A DNA stretch of 64,000 nt from Bacteroidales bacterium (GCA_017423025.1 JAFPGC010000049.1:21212-85211), one strand, 5' to 3'; shown: positions 28,561 to 36,887, counted from the first letter of the stretch. Notes: generated by a model from the letters alone, not told the origin. Program-made: numbers and translations.

Positions 28561-29703
28561 CTAAACGAAATTCTCCTTGTTCAGTACAGGATTGCTGTAA
28601 ATATGCAGGAGAATGTCCTGAAGTTCCTTCTGGTCCAACGTGGATTCAACCATTTTAAGCTGTCCGGCAATGTATGCCTGGAAATCTTCCATATCGACCG
28701 CGTCGTAATGGTCTGCGTACTTGGTGGTCTTGTTAACCCAGTCGTAAGCCATATAATTGGTCTTCCACAGCTTGTAGCCCTGAATGACGCGACGGTCCAC
28801 TGCGTAACGCATCTTCTTGTAGCGGTCGTTCTTGTCACATTCGGCCGCCTCAATGATTTCTGCTTCCGTTATGGGCGTATCAATGTTCATGTGCACGTTG
28901 CCCTTATACTGCTTGATGCCCAGGATAATGCTCTCCAGATCTTCCAATTCGCGTTTTACGTACTTCTGGGTACGGGAAATCAGCATTTCGCGGGCCTTCA
29001 GGATATCGCAGGGTTCATACTCGTAAGACATACTGATGGGCACAATCTGAACTTCCTTGAAATTCTCTACGAAATCCTTGGTTCCGCTCATATCCACCAT
29101 CTTCAGCAGACCCTGTTCGGTAATGTCAATACCGTCCTTGGTACGGCCCTGGCGCTGAGCAATCCATACGGAACTGTGCCCGGAGGTAATGCTCTCACGG
29201 ATGTATTTGGACAATTGCTGAGAAGAAAGATACAATTCACGGGCCGATATTCCCCGGATGACCTTGATCATGCGGTTGGAGCGGATAAGAAGCTCTACAG
29301 ATTTCTGTTTCAACAAGTTATCCCCAACACAAATCTCAGTGGGCTGCAAGCCGTTTTTCATCAAAACCACCTGCATGATGGCCGGATCCAGGATGATGTC
29401 ACGATGATTGGACATGGCCAGATAGTTCCCTTTCAGGTTTTTGATGTTCTCAATACCTTCATAGGTGAATTCTTTCATCGTGGTATTAATCACCCACTCG
29501 ACGGCCTTGGACATAATGGTATGCTGGAACTCGTCCACCGTGTGGATACTCCTGAGCAGCTCTGCCAGGAAACTGGCCGGCTGGTCCGGGAAGATATAAC
29601 GGGAAATCCAGGAGGTGTTGGGATGGTTGGCCAAACGCGATAAAGCAGCAGCCGTTTCTTCATCGTTGAACGGGGCGATATCGTTAAATTCTGTCAGATC
29701 CAT
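28561..29703 (-). CDS. PlsC-like glycerolipid acyltransferase
   Basis: 380 residues from ATG at 29703 (MDLTEFNDIAPFND). The frame reaches 29727, but that ATG lies inside the TATCTTTG promoter. The acyltransferase centre is SNHRDIILDPA near 105, a variant of the usual H-x4-D with five residues between His and the second Asp; GHSSVWIAQRQGRTKDG near 190 fits the later EG/R motif block, and IVPISMSYEYEPCD near 230 is the fourth block. It is longer than E. coli PlsC. Probably transfers acyl chains to a glycerophosphate or ornithine/glycine lipid; substrate unknown. No membrane segment is obvious. Confidence 0.8.
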   Translation of the reverse strand: MDLTEFNDIAPFNDEETAAALSRLANHPNTSWISRYIFPDQPASFLAELLRSIHTVDEFQHTIMSKAVEWVINTTMKEFTYEGIENIKNLKGNYLAMSNHRDIILDPAIMQVVLMKNGLQPTEICVGDNLLKQKSVELLIRSNRMIKVIRGISARELYLSSQQLSKYIRESITSGHSSVWIAQRQGRTKDGIDITEQGLLKMVDMSGTKDFVENFKEVQIVPISMSYEYEPCDILKAREMLISRTQKYVKRELEDLESIILGIKQYKGNVHMNIDTPITEAEIIEAAECDKNDRYKKMRYAVDRRVIQGYKLWKTNYMAYDWVNKTTKYADHYDAVDMEDFQAYIAGQLKMVESTLDQKELQDILLHIYSNPVLNKENFV

Positions 29704-29724
29704 AATCCTGTCTTTTTTGCAACA

Positions 29725-29732
29725 CAAAGATA
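29725..29732 (-). promoter_or_regulatory. -7 promoter element for the acyltransferase gene
   Basis: TATCTTTG on the minus strand, 21 bp upstream of the ATG at 29703. Confidence 0.6.
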
Positions 29733-29752
29733 CAAAAAGTATTCCTTTTTAC

Positions 29753-30973
29753 CTATTCCCTTTCCAATAATGAGCTGTCTCCGTAGCTCAAGAACCTAAA
29801 GTTATTCTTTAATGCAAAGTCATAAATACTTCGCCAATTGCCATTTACAAAAGCAGATACAAGAAGTATAAGCGTGCTTTCAGGTTGATGGAAATTGGTC
29901 ACAAGTTTATCTACGAGACGGAAACGGAAACCAGGAACAATGATGATCCTGGTACCGGCCACAAGATTGTCCAAATGATTATCATTCAAATACTTGACGA
30001 TAGCCAGCAAAGCTTCTTCGGTGGAATAGGGATATTCGCGGGTATAAGGAGCCCACTGCTCCACGTCCTCGGGAACTCCCCTCTCCAGGCAGCTTACTCC
30101 AATGTAATACAGGGACTCCAGCGTACGGACAGACGTAGTTCCAACGGCCAGAAGCGGGCCATTCTTGCCTGCAAGGCGCTCGATAAGGGATTTGGAAACC
30201 ACAAAGGGCTCACGATGCATGGGATGCTCGGAAACCAGGGAGCTCTTGACCGGCAAAAAAGTGCCAGCGCCTACGTGCAGGCACACGGTTTCCATCTCTA
30301 TTCCTTTGTTTTTCAAGCGGTCCAGGACTGCCTGAGTAAAGTGCAAACCGGCCGTAGGAGCAGCTACAGAGCCCCTGATATGCGCGTATACGGTCTGATA
30401 TCGCTGCGTATCCAACTCTTCGGATTCGCGGTTCAGATAGGGAGGGATGGGCACGGTGCCGGCCAGCTCCAGAACCCTGGAAAAAGGGACTCCGCCTTCC
30501 CAGGAAAAATGTACTATTCCTGTTTGCCCGTCTCTATGTAACAATTTTGCTCGCAGTGAAAGTGCCTCCAGAGTAATGTCAGAGGCAGGATTGTACAATT
30601 TGAGGACATCCTCCTTCCATTTTTTCGCGTTCCCGATCACGCATTTCCAGGAACACTCGGAAAGTGTTCCAAAGGCCAGGTTATATTCTACCGGATCGAC
30701 GGGTTCCAGACAGAAAATTTCTATATGAGCCCCGCTTTCCCTCTGAAAGTGGAGACGGGCCGGGACCACTTTTGTGTCATTGAAAACCATCAATGTGTCC
30801 GAACCCAGAAGATCCGGTAAATCCCTGAAGCATCTTTCGACTATCTCGACACCTTTTTGTCCGGCGCGGTAGTGAAGGAGCTTGGTGGAGTCTCTTTCCG
30901 GTAGGGGGTACTTGGCAATCCGGGCGTCGTCAAGTCCATAATTGTAGTCTTCAATGTGTATTTCGGGTATCAT
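29753..30973 (-). CDS. queA: S-adenosylmethionine:tRNA ribosyltransferase-isomerase QueA
   Basis: Transfers and isomerises the ribose of SAM onto 7-aminomethyl-deazaguanine in tRNA, making epoxyqueuosine. 406 residues with family motifs FNDTKVVPARL near 62, GSVAAPTAGLHFT near 205, HVGAGTFLPVKS near 240 and NFHQPESTLILLVSAF near 365. Slightly longer than the E. coli enzyme (356). Start codon ATG at 30973 has a TAACTTTG -7 at 30997-31004. A perfect 18-bp palindrome at 30981-30998 lies over the predicted transcription start. No other queuosine gene is in the window. Confidence 0.95.
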   Translation of the reverse strand: MIPEIHIEDYNYGLDDARIAKYPLPERDSTKLLHYRAGQKGVEIVERCFRDLPDLLGSDTLMVFNDTKVVPARLHFQRESGAHIEIFCLEPVDPVEYNLAFGTLSECSWKCVIGNAKKWKEDVLKLYNPASDITLEALSLRAKLLHRDGQTGIVHFSWEGGVPFSRVLELAGTVPIPPYLNRESEELDTQRYQTVYAHIRGSVAAPTAGLHFTQAVLDRLKNKGIEMETVCLHVGAGTFLPVKSSLVSEHPMHREPFVVSKSLIERLAGKNGPLLAVGTTSVRTLESLYYIGVSCLERGVPEDVEQWAPYTREYPYSTEEALLAIVKYLNDNHLDNLVAGTRIIIVPGFRFRLVDKLVTNFHQPESTLILLVSAFVNGNWRSIYDFALKNNFRFLSYGDSSLLERE

Positions 30974-30980
30974 TTTGTAC

Positions 30981-30998
30981 TGTTCAAAATTTTGAACA
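30981..30998. promoter_or_regulatory. Perfect 18-bp palindrome at the queA transcription start (candidate operator)
   Basis: TGTTCAAAATTTTGAACA. It abuts the -7 element at 30997-31004 and overlaps the expected start point, the classical position for repression. Resembles the dyads at 31061-31078 and 31456-31473. Confidence 0.6.
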
Positions 30999-31004
30999 AA
31001 GTTA
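30997..31004 (-). promoter_or_regulatory. -7 promoter element for queA
   Basis: TAACTTTG on the minus strand, 23 bp upstream of the queA ATG. Confidence 0.55.
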
Positions 31005-31060
31005 CATCATTTATCCCAAATGCGAAAGCCCGGTCCCCAGTTCATTTTTTCGCTCTTGAT

Positions 31061-31078
31061 TGTTCACAAATGTGAAAC
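31061..31078. promoter_or_regulatory. GTTCA-type dyad in the queA-xre gap
   Basis: TGTTCACAAATGTGAAAC; arms TTCACA/TGTGAA around AA. A looser copy with the same arms spaced by 11 bp lies at 31097-31119. Confidence 0.5.
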
Positions 31079-31207
31079 CAAATACCAAATTGTTTGTTCA
31101 CATAATTATACATTGTGAATATTATTCAACCCTCTGGAATATCCTAGCTAAAATATCATGCAGAATTTTTATCATTAAATTTGTTTAGGTTAAATATTAC
31201 TAATAAT

Positions 31208-31352
31208 CAGTTATTTACATTATTTTATATAAAGAATCGATATATAAATATTATCCTTGTAAAGGAACTCCTGAAACTGCATAATGCTTTTATATATATG
31301 ATAATTGGTTATTGTTACCACATATTCAGTTATTTATAATATTTATATAAAG
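31208..31352 (+). repeat. Pair of imperfect 27-bp direct repeats in the AT-rich gap
   Basis: Copies at 31208-31234 and 31327-31352 share CAGTTATTTA at the left and TATATAAAG at the right, differing by a few bases and one gap in the middle. Role unknown. Confidence 0.5.
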
Positions 31353-31414
31353 TATTAGTTCTCTAATTCAAAAGCAAAAACCACCTCTATCCCCTACTTC
31401 ACCCCCAAAAAATA

Positions 31415-31446
31415 TTTGTTTTATTTAAATGAATGATTTATATTTG
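31415..31446 (+). promoter_or_regulatory. Consensus Bacteroidetes promoter of the xre-like gene
   Basis: TTTG at 31415-31418, 20-bp spacer, TATATTTG at 31439-31446. The best match to consensus in the window. Confidence 0.75.
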
Positions 31447-31455
31447 TGGCGGATA

Positions 31456-31473
31456 AGTTCACAAATATGAATC
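31456..31473. promoter_or_regulatory. GTTCA-type dyad overlapping the xre-like start codon
   Basis: AGTTCACAAATATGAATC differs from the 31061 copy at four of 18 positions and shares the core GTTCACAAAT. It sits about 10 bp after the -7 element and covers the ATG at 31467, suited to autorepression. Confidence 0.5.
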
Positions 31474-31835
31474 GAAGGCTATTACAGTTCCTGCAAGCAG
31501 AGAACATCACCCAAACCCAGTTGGCAGACACTTTGTCCGTCGCAAGGGGCAGTGTGTCCAACATCCTGGCCGGAAGAAACAAGCCCGGATACGACTTCCT
31601 GGAGAGTCTGATCCTGCACTACCCTAACCTTAATTTAGAATGGTTGCTAAGCGGTAAGGGCAAAATGTATCATGAAAACGAGAGCGGAATGCCCATCGAA
31701 AGCACTCCCCAGCCGGACGAGCCCGTACAATTGGATCTCTTCTCCCTGCAGTCCCCTTCCAGCAATCGTGAGATTTCCAGGATTATGGTGTTCTTCTCTG
31801 ACAAAACCTTCCAGGAATTCCGTCAAAGCGAATAA
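31467..31835 (+). CDS. Xre-family helix-turn-helix regulator
   Basis: 123 residues from ATG at 31467. A GTG at 31446 is in frame but lies in the -7 element, so it is rejected. N-terminal HTH at about 6-60: NITQTQLADTLSVARGSVSNILAGRNKPGYDFL, with the recognition helix around SVSNILAG. LNLEWLLSGKGKMY follows, a common ending of Bacteroidetes HTH domains. The C-terminal half is short, Pro/Ser-rich and without a known fold. Its own promoter carries a GTTCA dyad over the start codon and similar dyads lie at the divergent queA promoter, so it may control both. Confidence 0.85.
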   Translation: MNRRLLQFLQAENITQTQLADTLSVARGSVSNILAGRNKPGYDFLESLILHYPNLNLEWLLSGKGKMYHENESGMPIESTPQPDEPVQLDLFSLQSPSSNREISRIMVFFSDKTFQEFRQSE

Positions 31836-31840
31836 ATTAG

Positions 31841-31848
31841 TATCTTTG
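31841..31848 (+). promoter_or_regulatory. -7 promoter element for the PyrD-like/cinA unit
   Basis: TATCTTTG, 19 bp before the ATG at 31868, overlapping the intergenic 32 bp after the xre-like gene. No clear -33. Confidence 0.5.
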
Positions 31849-31867
31849 CAGCGTAAGAAGCGCTGCT

Positions 31868-32527
31868 ATGTTTCTATTTGGATCACACAAGAAGAAAGCT
31901 CTGGACACCAACGTCGCAGGACTCGCTTTCAAGAACCCGCTGGGCCTACGCCAAAGCCCCAGTATCCGCCAACTGCGTGAATGCAGAACCTTCGGCGCGG
32001 GTTTCGTTACACTTTCTCCCCCGAGCGACAACGTCTTGAATTGGATTCTGGGTCTCCAAGATTATCGCAAGAAATCCATCCTGGCCATAAATGTCTCGTC
32101 CGACCTGGCCCGTTCGTTCTCCCTGGTCTACGATTTCTCTGACCTTATTATAATAGACCCCGACGGAGATCACGGCATTGATTCCACCGACATCTCGGAT
32201 ACAACCGTTCTTTTGGATGAGGTAATCAGCCTCCGCCTGTGCTACGAGCATTACACACCCATAGCCCTCAGGCTCTCCCACGGGCATACTCCTGATGAGA
32301 TCCATACCCTTTTGAGCCACTGCCGTCTCTCCGGAATAGATGCCGTGGTGGTTCCTGCCAAAAAGGTGAGGATGGTTATAGAAGAGACCCAGCACCGCTA
32401 CCCGGTTATCGGATCGGCCGACAGTATGGAAGAAGCCCTGGAATGCCTCCAGGCAGGTGCCTCCCTGGTAGAAACTACCCTTCGCCCTTTCCCTTTCAAC
32501 AAGCTTTTGAAAACCATTTCCCGTTAA
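31868..32527 (+). CDS. Short, degenerate dihydroorotate dehydrogenase-like TIM-barrel protein
   Basis: 219 residues. The start NVAGLAFKNPLGLR resembles the N-terminal VAGL.FKNPVGLA of class 2 PyrD and the end YPVIGSADSMEEALECLQAGASLVETTLRPF resembles its FMN-phosphate region (IGxGGI...AGASLVQ). The protein is about 110 residues shorter than PyrD and the Gly-rich GGI is replaced by SAD. I see no catalytic Ser/Cys-containing loop with N-T-T or K-x-x-P-D signatures. It is probably not a working DHODH. Located between a regulator and cinA (12 bp gap). Could be a binding protein derived from PyrD; uncertain. Confidence 0.6.
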   Translation: MFLFGSHKKKALDTNVAGLAFKNPLGLRQSPSIRQLRECRTFGAGFVTLSPPSDNVLNWILGLQDYRKKSILAINVSSDLARSFSLVYDFSDLIIIDPDGDHGIDSTDISDTTVLLDEVISLRLCYEHYTPIALRLSHGHTPDEIHTLLSHCRLSGIDAVVVPAKKVRMVIEETQHRYPVIGSADSMEEALECLQAGASLVETTLRPFPFNKLLKTISR

Positions 32528-32539
32528 CAATCCCCTTAC

Positions 32540-33793
32540 ATGAAACTCGCTTCCATCGTCACCATCGGTGATGAAATCCTCATTGGACAGGTCCTGGACA
32601 CTAATTCAAGGCATCTGGCCCTGGCCCTGGAAGAAATGGGAATCCACGTGAACCGCATGCTGTCCATTGGTGACAACGCCCGTGAGATTGCCTCTACCCT
32701 ATCCCGAGAACTAGCTCAGAACGACATAGTTATCACAACCGGAGGCCTGGGGCCCACCAAAGATGACATTACCAAAGGGGTTCTGTCCCAACTCACCGGC
32801 AGCAAGGGCCTTGTACGGCATCCCGGGCAACTGGAAAAAGTCCATTCCATCCTGAAAAGCCGAGGACTGGATGTTTTGCCCATCAACCTGGCCCAGGCCG
32901 ATGTTCCGGATACCGCTGAAGTCATTGTGAACAGGCTGGGAACCGCTCCCATCATGATTTTCAGAAATGTGAACGGGGGCGGAACGCTCTATTCCCTGCC
33001 CGGCGTTCCCCACGAAGCGGTGGGAGCCATCCCCGAGGTATTGGAAGACATCCGGAAACACCAGCAGCTTTCCAACATTCTTCACCGGAATGTGGTGGTA
33101 TACGGCATGGCCGAGAGTGCCCTTTCCGAACTCATCGCCCCTTGGGAAGATGCCCTGCCGTCCCAGATGCATCTGGCCTATTTGCCCAATCCCCTCACCG
33201 GGATCCGCCTTCGTCTCTCGTGCTACGGAGGGGATTCCGATCAGGAAAACCAGATTATGGATGAAGAAATCGGAAAATTGAAGGCCATTTTGGGCAATTT
33301 GGTATACGCCGACCAGGATTCCAACCTGGAAACGGAGATTGGAAAGCTCCTGAAGGAGCACGGACTCACCTTATCGGCCGCCGAATCCTGCACGGGAGGT
33401 GAGATTGCCCACTTGATTACTTCTGTGCCAGGCTCTTCGGCCTATTTTCTGGGATCTGTCACATCCTATGCCATCTCTGTTAAAGAATCTGTACTGGGTG
33501 TTCCGGCGCAGACTATCGAAAAGAATGGTGTCGTGAGTGCAGAAGTAGCGGCGGCCATGGCCGAGGGAGTAAGAAAACTTACGGGCAGTGACTACGCCGT
33601 TTCCACTACCGGACTGGCCGGCCCGGGAGGCGACGAGTTCAATCCCGAAGGTACCGTTTGGGTCGGTGTGGCCACTCCGCATGTCACCAAAACCATCAAA
33701 TACAACTACAAGAACGACCGCCTTCGCAACATCGAGCGCTTTGCTGCATCGGCCCTGAACTTTCTGAGGCTTCAAATCCTCGAAGAAATCTAA
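32540..33793 (+). CDS. cinA: CinA-family nicotinamide-nucleotide amidohydrolase
   Basis: 417 residues with both domains. The N-terminal MoaB/MogA-like domain (about 1-170) has IGDEILIGQVLDTNS and TTGGLGPTKDDITK. The C-terminal CinA domain (about 255-417) has LSAAESCTGGEIAHLIT, the SVTSYAISVKESVLGV strand and STTGLAGPGG. CinA recycles NMN to NaMN and may also be a pyrophosphatase for ADP-ribose-type substrates; it is not specific to competence. Downstream ends in a 15-bp hairpin at 33814-33850. Confidence 0.94.
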   Translation: MKLASIVTIGDEILIGQVLDTNSRHLALALEEMGIHVNRMLSIGDNAREIASTLSRELAQNDIVITTGGLGPTKDDITKGVLSQLTGSKGLVRHPGQLEKVHSILKSRGLDVLPINLAQADVPDTAEVIVNRLGTAPIMIFRNVNGGGTLYSLPGVPHEAVGAIPEVLEDIRKHQQLSNILHRNVVVYGMAESALSELIAPWEDALPSQMHLAYLPNPLTGIRLRLSCYGGDSDQENQIMDEEIGKLKAILGNLVYADQDSNLETEIGKLLKEHGLTLSAAESCTGGEIAHLITSVPGSSAYFLGSVTSYAISVKESVLGVPAQTIEKNGVVSAEVAAAMAEGVRKLTGSDYAVSTTGLAGPGGDEFNPEGTVWVGVATPHVTKTIKYNYKNDRLRNIERFAASALNFLRLQILEEI

Positions 33794-33813
33794 CGTATTG
33801 ATATAAATATAAA

Positions 33814-33855
33814 GAAACACAAATGTTAATAGTTATAACATTTGTGTTTCGTTTT
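33814..33855. terminator. Bidirectional terminator between cinA and the M19 peptidase gene
   Basis: GAAACACAAATGTTA, 7-nt loop, TAACATTTGTGTTTC: a perfect 15-bp stem followed by GTTTTTG on the plus strand and a T-rich run on the minus strand. Confidence 0.85.
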
Positions 33856-33877
33856 TGTAAATATTGACTTAACTCGC

Positions 33878-34960
33878 TTATTCTGAATACTTTATCACCC
33901 TTTTATAGACCTCCATCAGGTTTCCACCCGAAATCTGGTCAATCTGGGCTTGAGTATAGCCCCTGCGGCGAAGTTCCTCCCAAAGTGAGTCAGACAGCGC
34001 GATATTTTCCAGCCCGGAGGGTGTGAGAAGAATCCCGTCAAAATCGGAGCCGATTCCCACGTGATCAATGCCCGCCCACTTCACGGCGTGGTCAATGTGA
34101 TCGGCCACTTCCTTCACGCCCGGACGGCGGACTTCCGTCAGAAGCCGCTCCTGCATCCGGTTCCAGGCCTTCACTTTTTCAGGATTGCCAGGCTCCTTAA
34201 TAAAAGCGGCCTCTACCCTGTCGGCCTCGTCCAACAAAGCTGCTTCCCTGGGATCTTTTCCAAAATCGTCGGACAAGAAGCCGGGGTTGTAGTTGATGCC
34301 CACATATCCGTCTTTCTCTCCCAGGGCCTGAAGCATCTCATCGGTAAGGTTGCGCTTGTGACCACATAGGGATCGGCAGCAGGAGTGGGTGGCCACTATG
34401 GGAGCTTCCGAAAGCTTGATGCAGTCCCAGAAGGTCTGGTCAGATGCGTGAGAAAGGTCAATCATCATGCCCAGGGCGTTCATCTCTGCCACCACCTGTT
34501 TGCCGAAGGGACTCAGACCTCCCCAGCGCTTGCCTACGGCAGCGCAGTCGGCAATGGCGTTGTCTCCATTGTGCGTCAGGGTAACGTAACTGACCCCCAG
34601 CCGGTAAAATGTCCGCAGCAAAGAAAGCGATTCCTGAATGGGAGAACCGTTTTCCATGCCCATGAAAAGGGAAATGATTCCCTCTTTCCGGTTTTGTTCC
34701 GCTTCATCGGGGGTAAAGGTCACAGCAGCGTAGTCAGGATTGGCATCGGCCGCATCATATACCGCAGAAAGCATTTCCAGGGCATAGCGGGTGGCGGCAT
34801 CCGGGGCCATTTCGGCCGGAGTGTACAGCGCAAAGAAGGCTCCGTCCACCTTGCCGGCGCGCATCTTGGGGAAATCCACGTGCGCATGCGGATTGTCAAT
34901 GCCCAGATTCCTCAGCCTCATGAGCTGGGAAGGGGTATCCATATGTGAATCGTAAATCAT
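33878..34960 (-). CDS. Membrane dipeptidase-type zinc peptidase (family M19)
   Basis: 360 residues from ATG at 34960 (MIYDSHMDTPSQL). The frame runs farther upstream into the ABC-F gene but that part is its out-of-frame shadow. Zinc-site residues: DSHMDT near the N terminus, FMGMENG near 110, LTHNGDNAIADCA near 135, DLSHASD near 180, ATHSCCRSL and GIGSDFDG near 310. No signal peptide is seen, so it is probably cytoplasmic, unlike the GPI-anchored animal enzyme. It cleaves dipeptides, including D-amino-acid-containing ones in some homologues. It follows the ABC-F gene by 4 bp and ends the valS-tat unit. Confidence 0.9.
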   Translation of the reverse strand: MIYDSHMDTPSQLMRLRNLGIDNPHAHVDFPKMRAGKVDGAFFALYTPAEMAPDAATRYALEMLSAVYDAADANPDYAAVTFTPDEAEQNRKEGIISLFMGMENGSPIQESLSLLRTFYRLGVSYVTLTHNGDNAIADCAAVGKRWGGLSPFGKQVVAEMNALGMMIDLSHASDQTFWDCIKLSEAPIVATHSCCRSLCGHKRNLTDEMLQALGEKDGYVGINYNPGFLSDDFGKDPREAALLDEADRVEAAFIKEPGNPEKVKAWNRMQERLLTEVRRPGVKEVADHIDHAVKWAGIDHVGIGSDFDGILLTPSGLENIALSDSLWEELRRRGYTQAQIDQISGGNLMEVYKRVIKYSE

Positions 34961-34964
34961 AAGC

Positions 34965-36887
34965 TTAGTCCAATTGCTCCATGAGCGTGGTCCATTCGTC
35001 GGTATCGGCATCCAGGGCCCGCTTGAGTTCCAGATACTCCCGCGTGAGTTCCATGATGTCGTCCTTTTCGGAGGGATTGGCCAGAATACCCTCAATCTCC
35101 CCCATCCTGCCCTCGCGTTTGGCAATCTCCTTCTCCAGGAAATTCACCCGGTTCTGGATTTTCCGCTGCTCCTTGGAAACAAACTTCTGCGCCTGGAATT
35201 CCCGGGCCGATTCCTTCTTCTGGGCAGGCTTTTCCTGCACGGGAGCCTGGGCACTCCGCTCCAGCTCCTGCAGGGACTCCAGCTTGCGCTTCTCCAGGAA
35301 TTCCTGTACGCCGCCCAAATGCTCCTTGACCTTACCGTCGCGGAATTCGTAGAGTTTGTCCACCAGGCCATCCAGGAAGTCACGGTCGTGCGAAACCACT
35401 ATCAGAGTGCCGTCAAACGACTTCAGGGCCTGCTTGAGAACATCCTTGGAACGGATGTCCATGTGGTTGGTAGGTTCGTCCAGCGCCAAGACATTGTAGG
35501 GGGAAAGCATGAGTTTGGCCATCCCCAGCCGGGCCCTTTCTCCACCGCTGAGCACAGAAACGCGCTTGTCAATGTCCTCTCCTTTAAATAAGAAGGCACC
35601 CAGGATATCCCTCAGCTTGGTACGGATATCCCCCACCGCAATTCGGTCCAGGGTCCCAAACACCGTCTCGGCAGGATCCAGGATATCTTCCTGGTTCTGG
35701 GCATAATAGCCAATATGGACGTTATGTCCCAGGCGGGCTTCTCCGGAGATGGGATCCAATTCCCTCATGATTACCCTCATGAGTGTAGTCTTACCTTCGC
35801 CATTACGGCCGATAAGGGCTACCTTTTCCCCTCTCTTAATCTCTATCTGGGCATCAGAGAAGACCACTTTCTGGGGGTAGCCAACCTTTAGGTCAACGCC
35901 CTTAAATACCACATCACCAGAACGTTCCGCAGGAGGAAATTTCAAAGAGAGCTTGGAATTGTCGCTCTCGTCAATCTCAATCCTGTCCAGTTTTTCCAGG
36001 GCTTTGATGCGGGACTGAACCTGGTTGCTCTTGGTAGGTTTGTAGCGGAAACGGTTGATGAAATCCTCCGTCTTCTCTATCATCCGCTGCTGGTTCTCGT
36101 AAGCGGCCGTCTGCTGGGCCAGGCGCTCCGCCCTTAACATAACATACTGGCTGTAAGGCACTTTATAGTCATGAATGTGCCCCAGCATAATCTCCACCGT
36201 ACGGGTGGTTACATTATCCAGGAACTTGCGGTCATGGGAAACCAGCAGCACCGACCCCCGGAAATTCTTCAGATAATCTTCGAACCACTCGATGGATTCA
36301 ATATCCAGATGGTTGGTAGGTTCGTCAAGCAGAAGCACATCGGGGGCCGATAACAGAATCTTGGCCAGCTCAATGCGCATATTCCATCCCTGGCTGAAGG
36401 TCTCTGTATTCCGATCCAGTTCATCCGCCTTGAATCCCAGGCCGAAGAGCACCTTCTGGGCACGGGCTTCCGGTGAAAGGCCGGACTCCAGCGCCAGGGT
36501 ATCATTTATCTCATTCAGGCGTTCAATTAAAGACGCGTATTCGCTTGATTCGTAATCTGTTCTATTTGAAAGTTCTTCGGTAATTCTGTGCAGTTCACCC
36601 TCCATAGAGTGGATATGATCGAACACGGACAGGACTTCTTTCATTACCGAGTGCCCCTTGTGATGCTCCATCACCTGCGGCAAGTAACCGATCTTGACGC
36701 CGGTAGGTTTCTCCACGCTACCCGTTGTAGGAGACTGCTCCCCCGTGATGAGTTTCATCAGCGTAGATTTGCCGGCACCGTTCTTACCTACAAGACCTAT
36801 CTTGTCCTGCTCGCTGATATGGAAATTGATTCCATCCAGCAGGACAAAACTGCCGTAGGCTACGGTGACATTGCTTACTGAGATCAT
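34965..36887 (-). CDS. ABC-F family ATPase
   Basis: 640 residues with two ABC ATPase domains and no membrane segments, the ABC-F (translation factor) arrangement. First domain: Walker A GKNGAGKST near 37, signature variant TFSQGWNMR near 165, LLLDEPTNHLD. Second domain: GRNGEGKTT near 355, LSGGERARLG near 445, LALDEPTNHMD. Between them is the P-site tRNA-interacting linker with basic helix (RYKPTKSNQVQSRIK). The C terminus is a coiled coil (QRKIQNRVNFLEKEIAKREG). Members such as YheS/EttA/Uup act on ribosomes. Overlaps tatC by 4 bp. Confidence 0.93.
   Translation of the reverse strand: MISVSNVTVAYGSFVLLDGINFHISEQDKIGLVGKNGAGKSTLMKLITGEQSPTTGSVEKPTGVKIGYLPQVMEHHKGHSVMKEVLSVFDHIHSMEGELHRITEELSNRTDYESSEYASLIERLNEINDTLALESGLSPEARAQKVLFGLGFKADELDRNTETFSQGWNMRIELAKILLSAPDVLLLDEPTNHLDIESIEWFEDYLKNFRGSVLLVSHDRKFLDNVTTRTVEIMLGHIHDYKVPYSQYVMLRAERLAQQTAAYENQQRMIEKTEDFINRFRYKPTKSNQVQSRIKALEKLDRIEIDESDNSKLSLKFPPAERSGDVVFKGVDLKVGYPQKVVFSDAQIEIKRGEKVALIGRNGEGKTTLMRVIMRELDPISGEARLGHNVHIGYYAQNQEDILDPAETVFGTLDRIAVGDIRTKLRDILGAFLFKGEDIDKRVSVLSGGERARLGMAKLMLSPYNVLALDEPTNHMDIRSKDVLKQALKSFDGTLIVVSHDRDFLDGLVDKLYEFRDGKVKEHLGGVQEFLEKRKLESLQELERSAQAPVQEKPAQKKESAREFQAQKFVSKEQRKIQNRVNFLEKEIAKREGRMGEIEGILANPSEKDDIMELTREYLELKRALDADTDEWTTLMEQLD

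Larger units (their letters stand above)
30974..31466. other. AT-rich regulatory gap between divergent queA and xre-like genes
   Basis: The only gap over 300 bp in the window. It is strikingly AT-rich against its surroundings and has no credible ORF, tRNA or dnaA-box cluster. It holds the queA promoter, three dyads of a GTTCA...TGAA type, the xre promoter, and a 27/26-bp imperfect direct repeat (CAGTTATTTA...TATATAAAG) at 31208-31234 and 31327-31352. Confidence 0.7.

Noticed and set aside
30974-31466. Replication origin
   Set aside because: It is AT-rich with repeats, but I see no cluster of TTATCCACA-type DnaA boxes and no dnaA, dnaN or gidA neighbours.
34961-35125. N-terminal extension of the M19 peptidase
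   Set aside because: It lies wholly inside the ABC-F coding sequence in another frame and is Trp/Pro/Arg-rich; MIYDSHMDTP is the family start.
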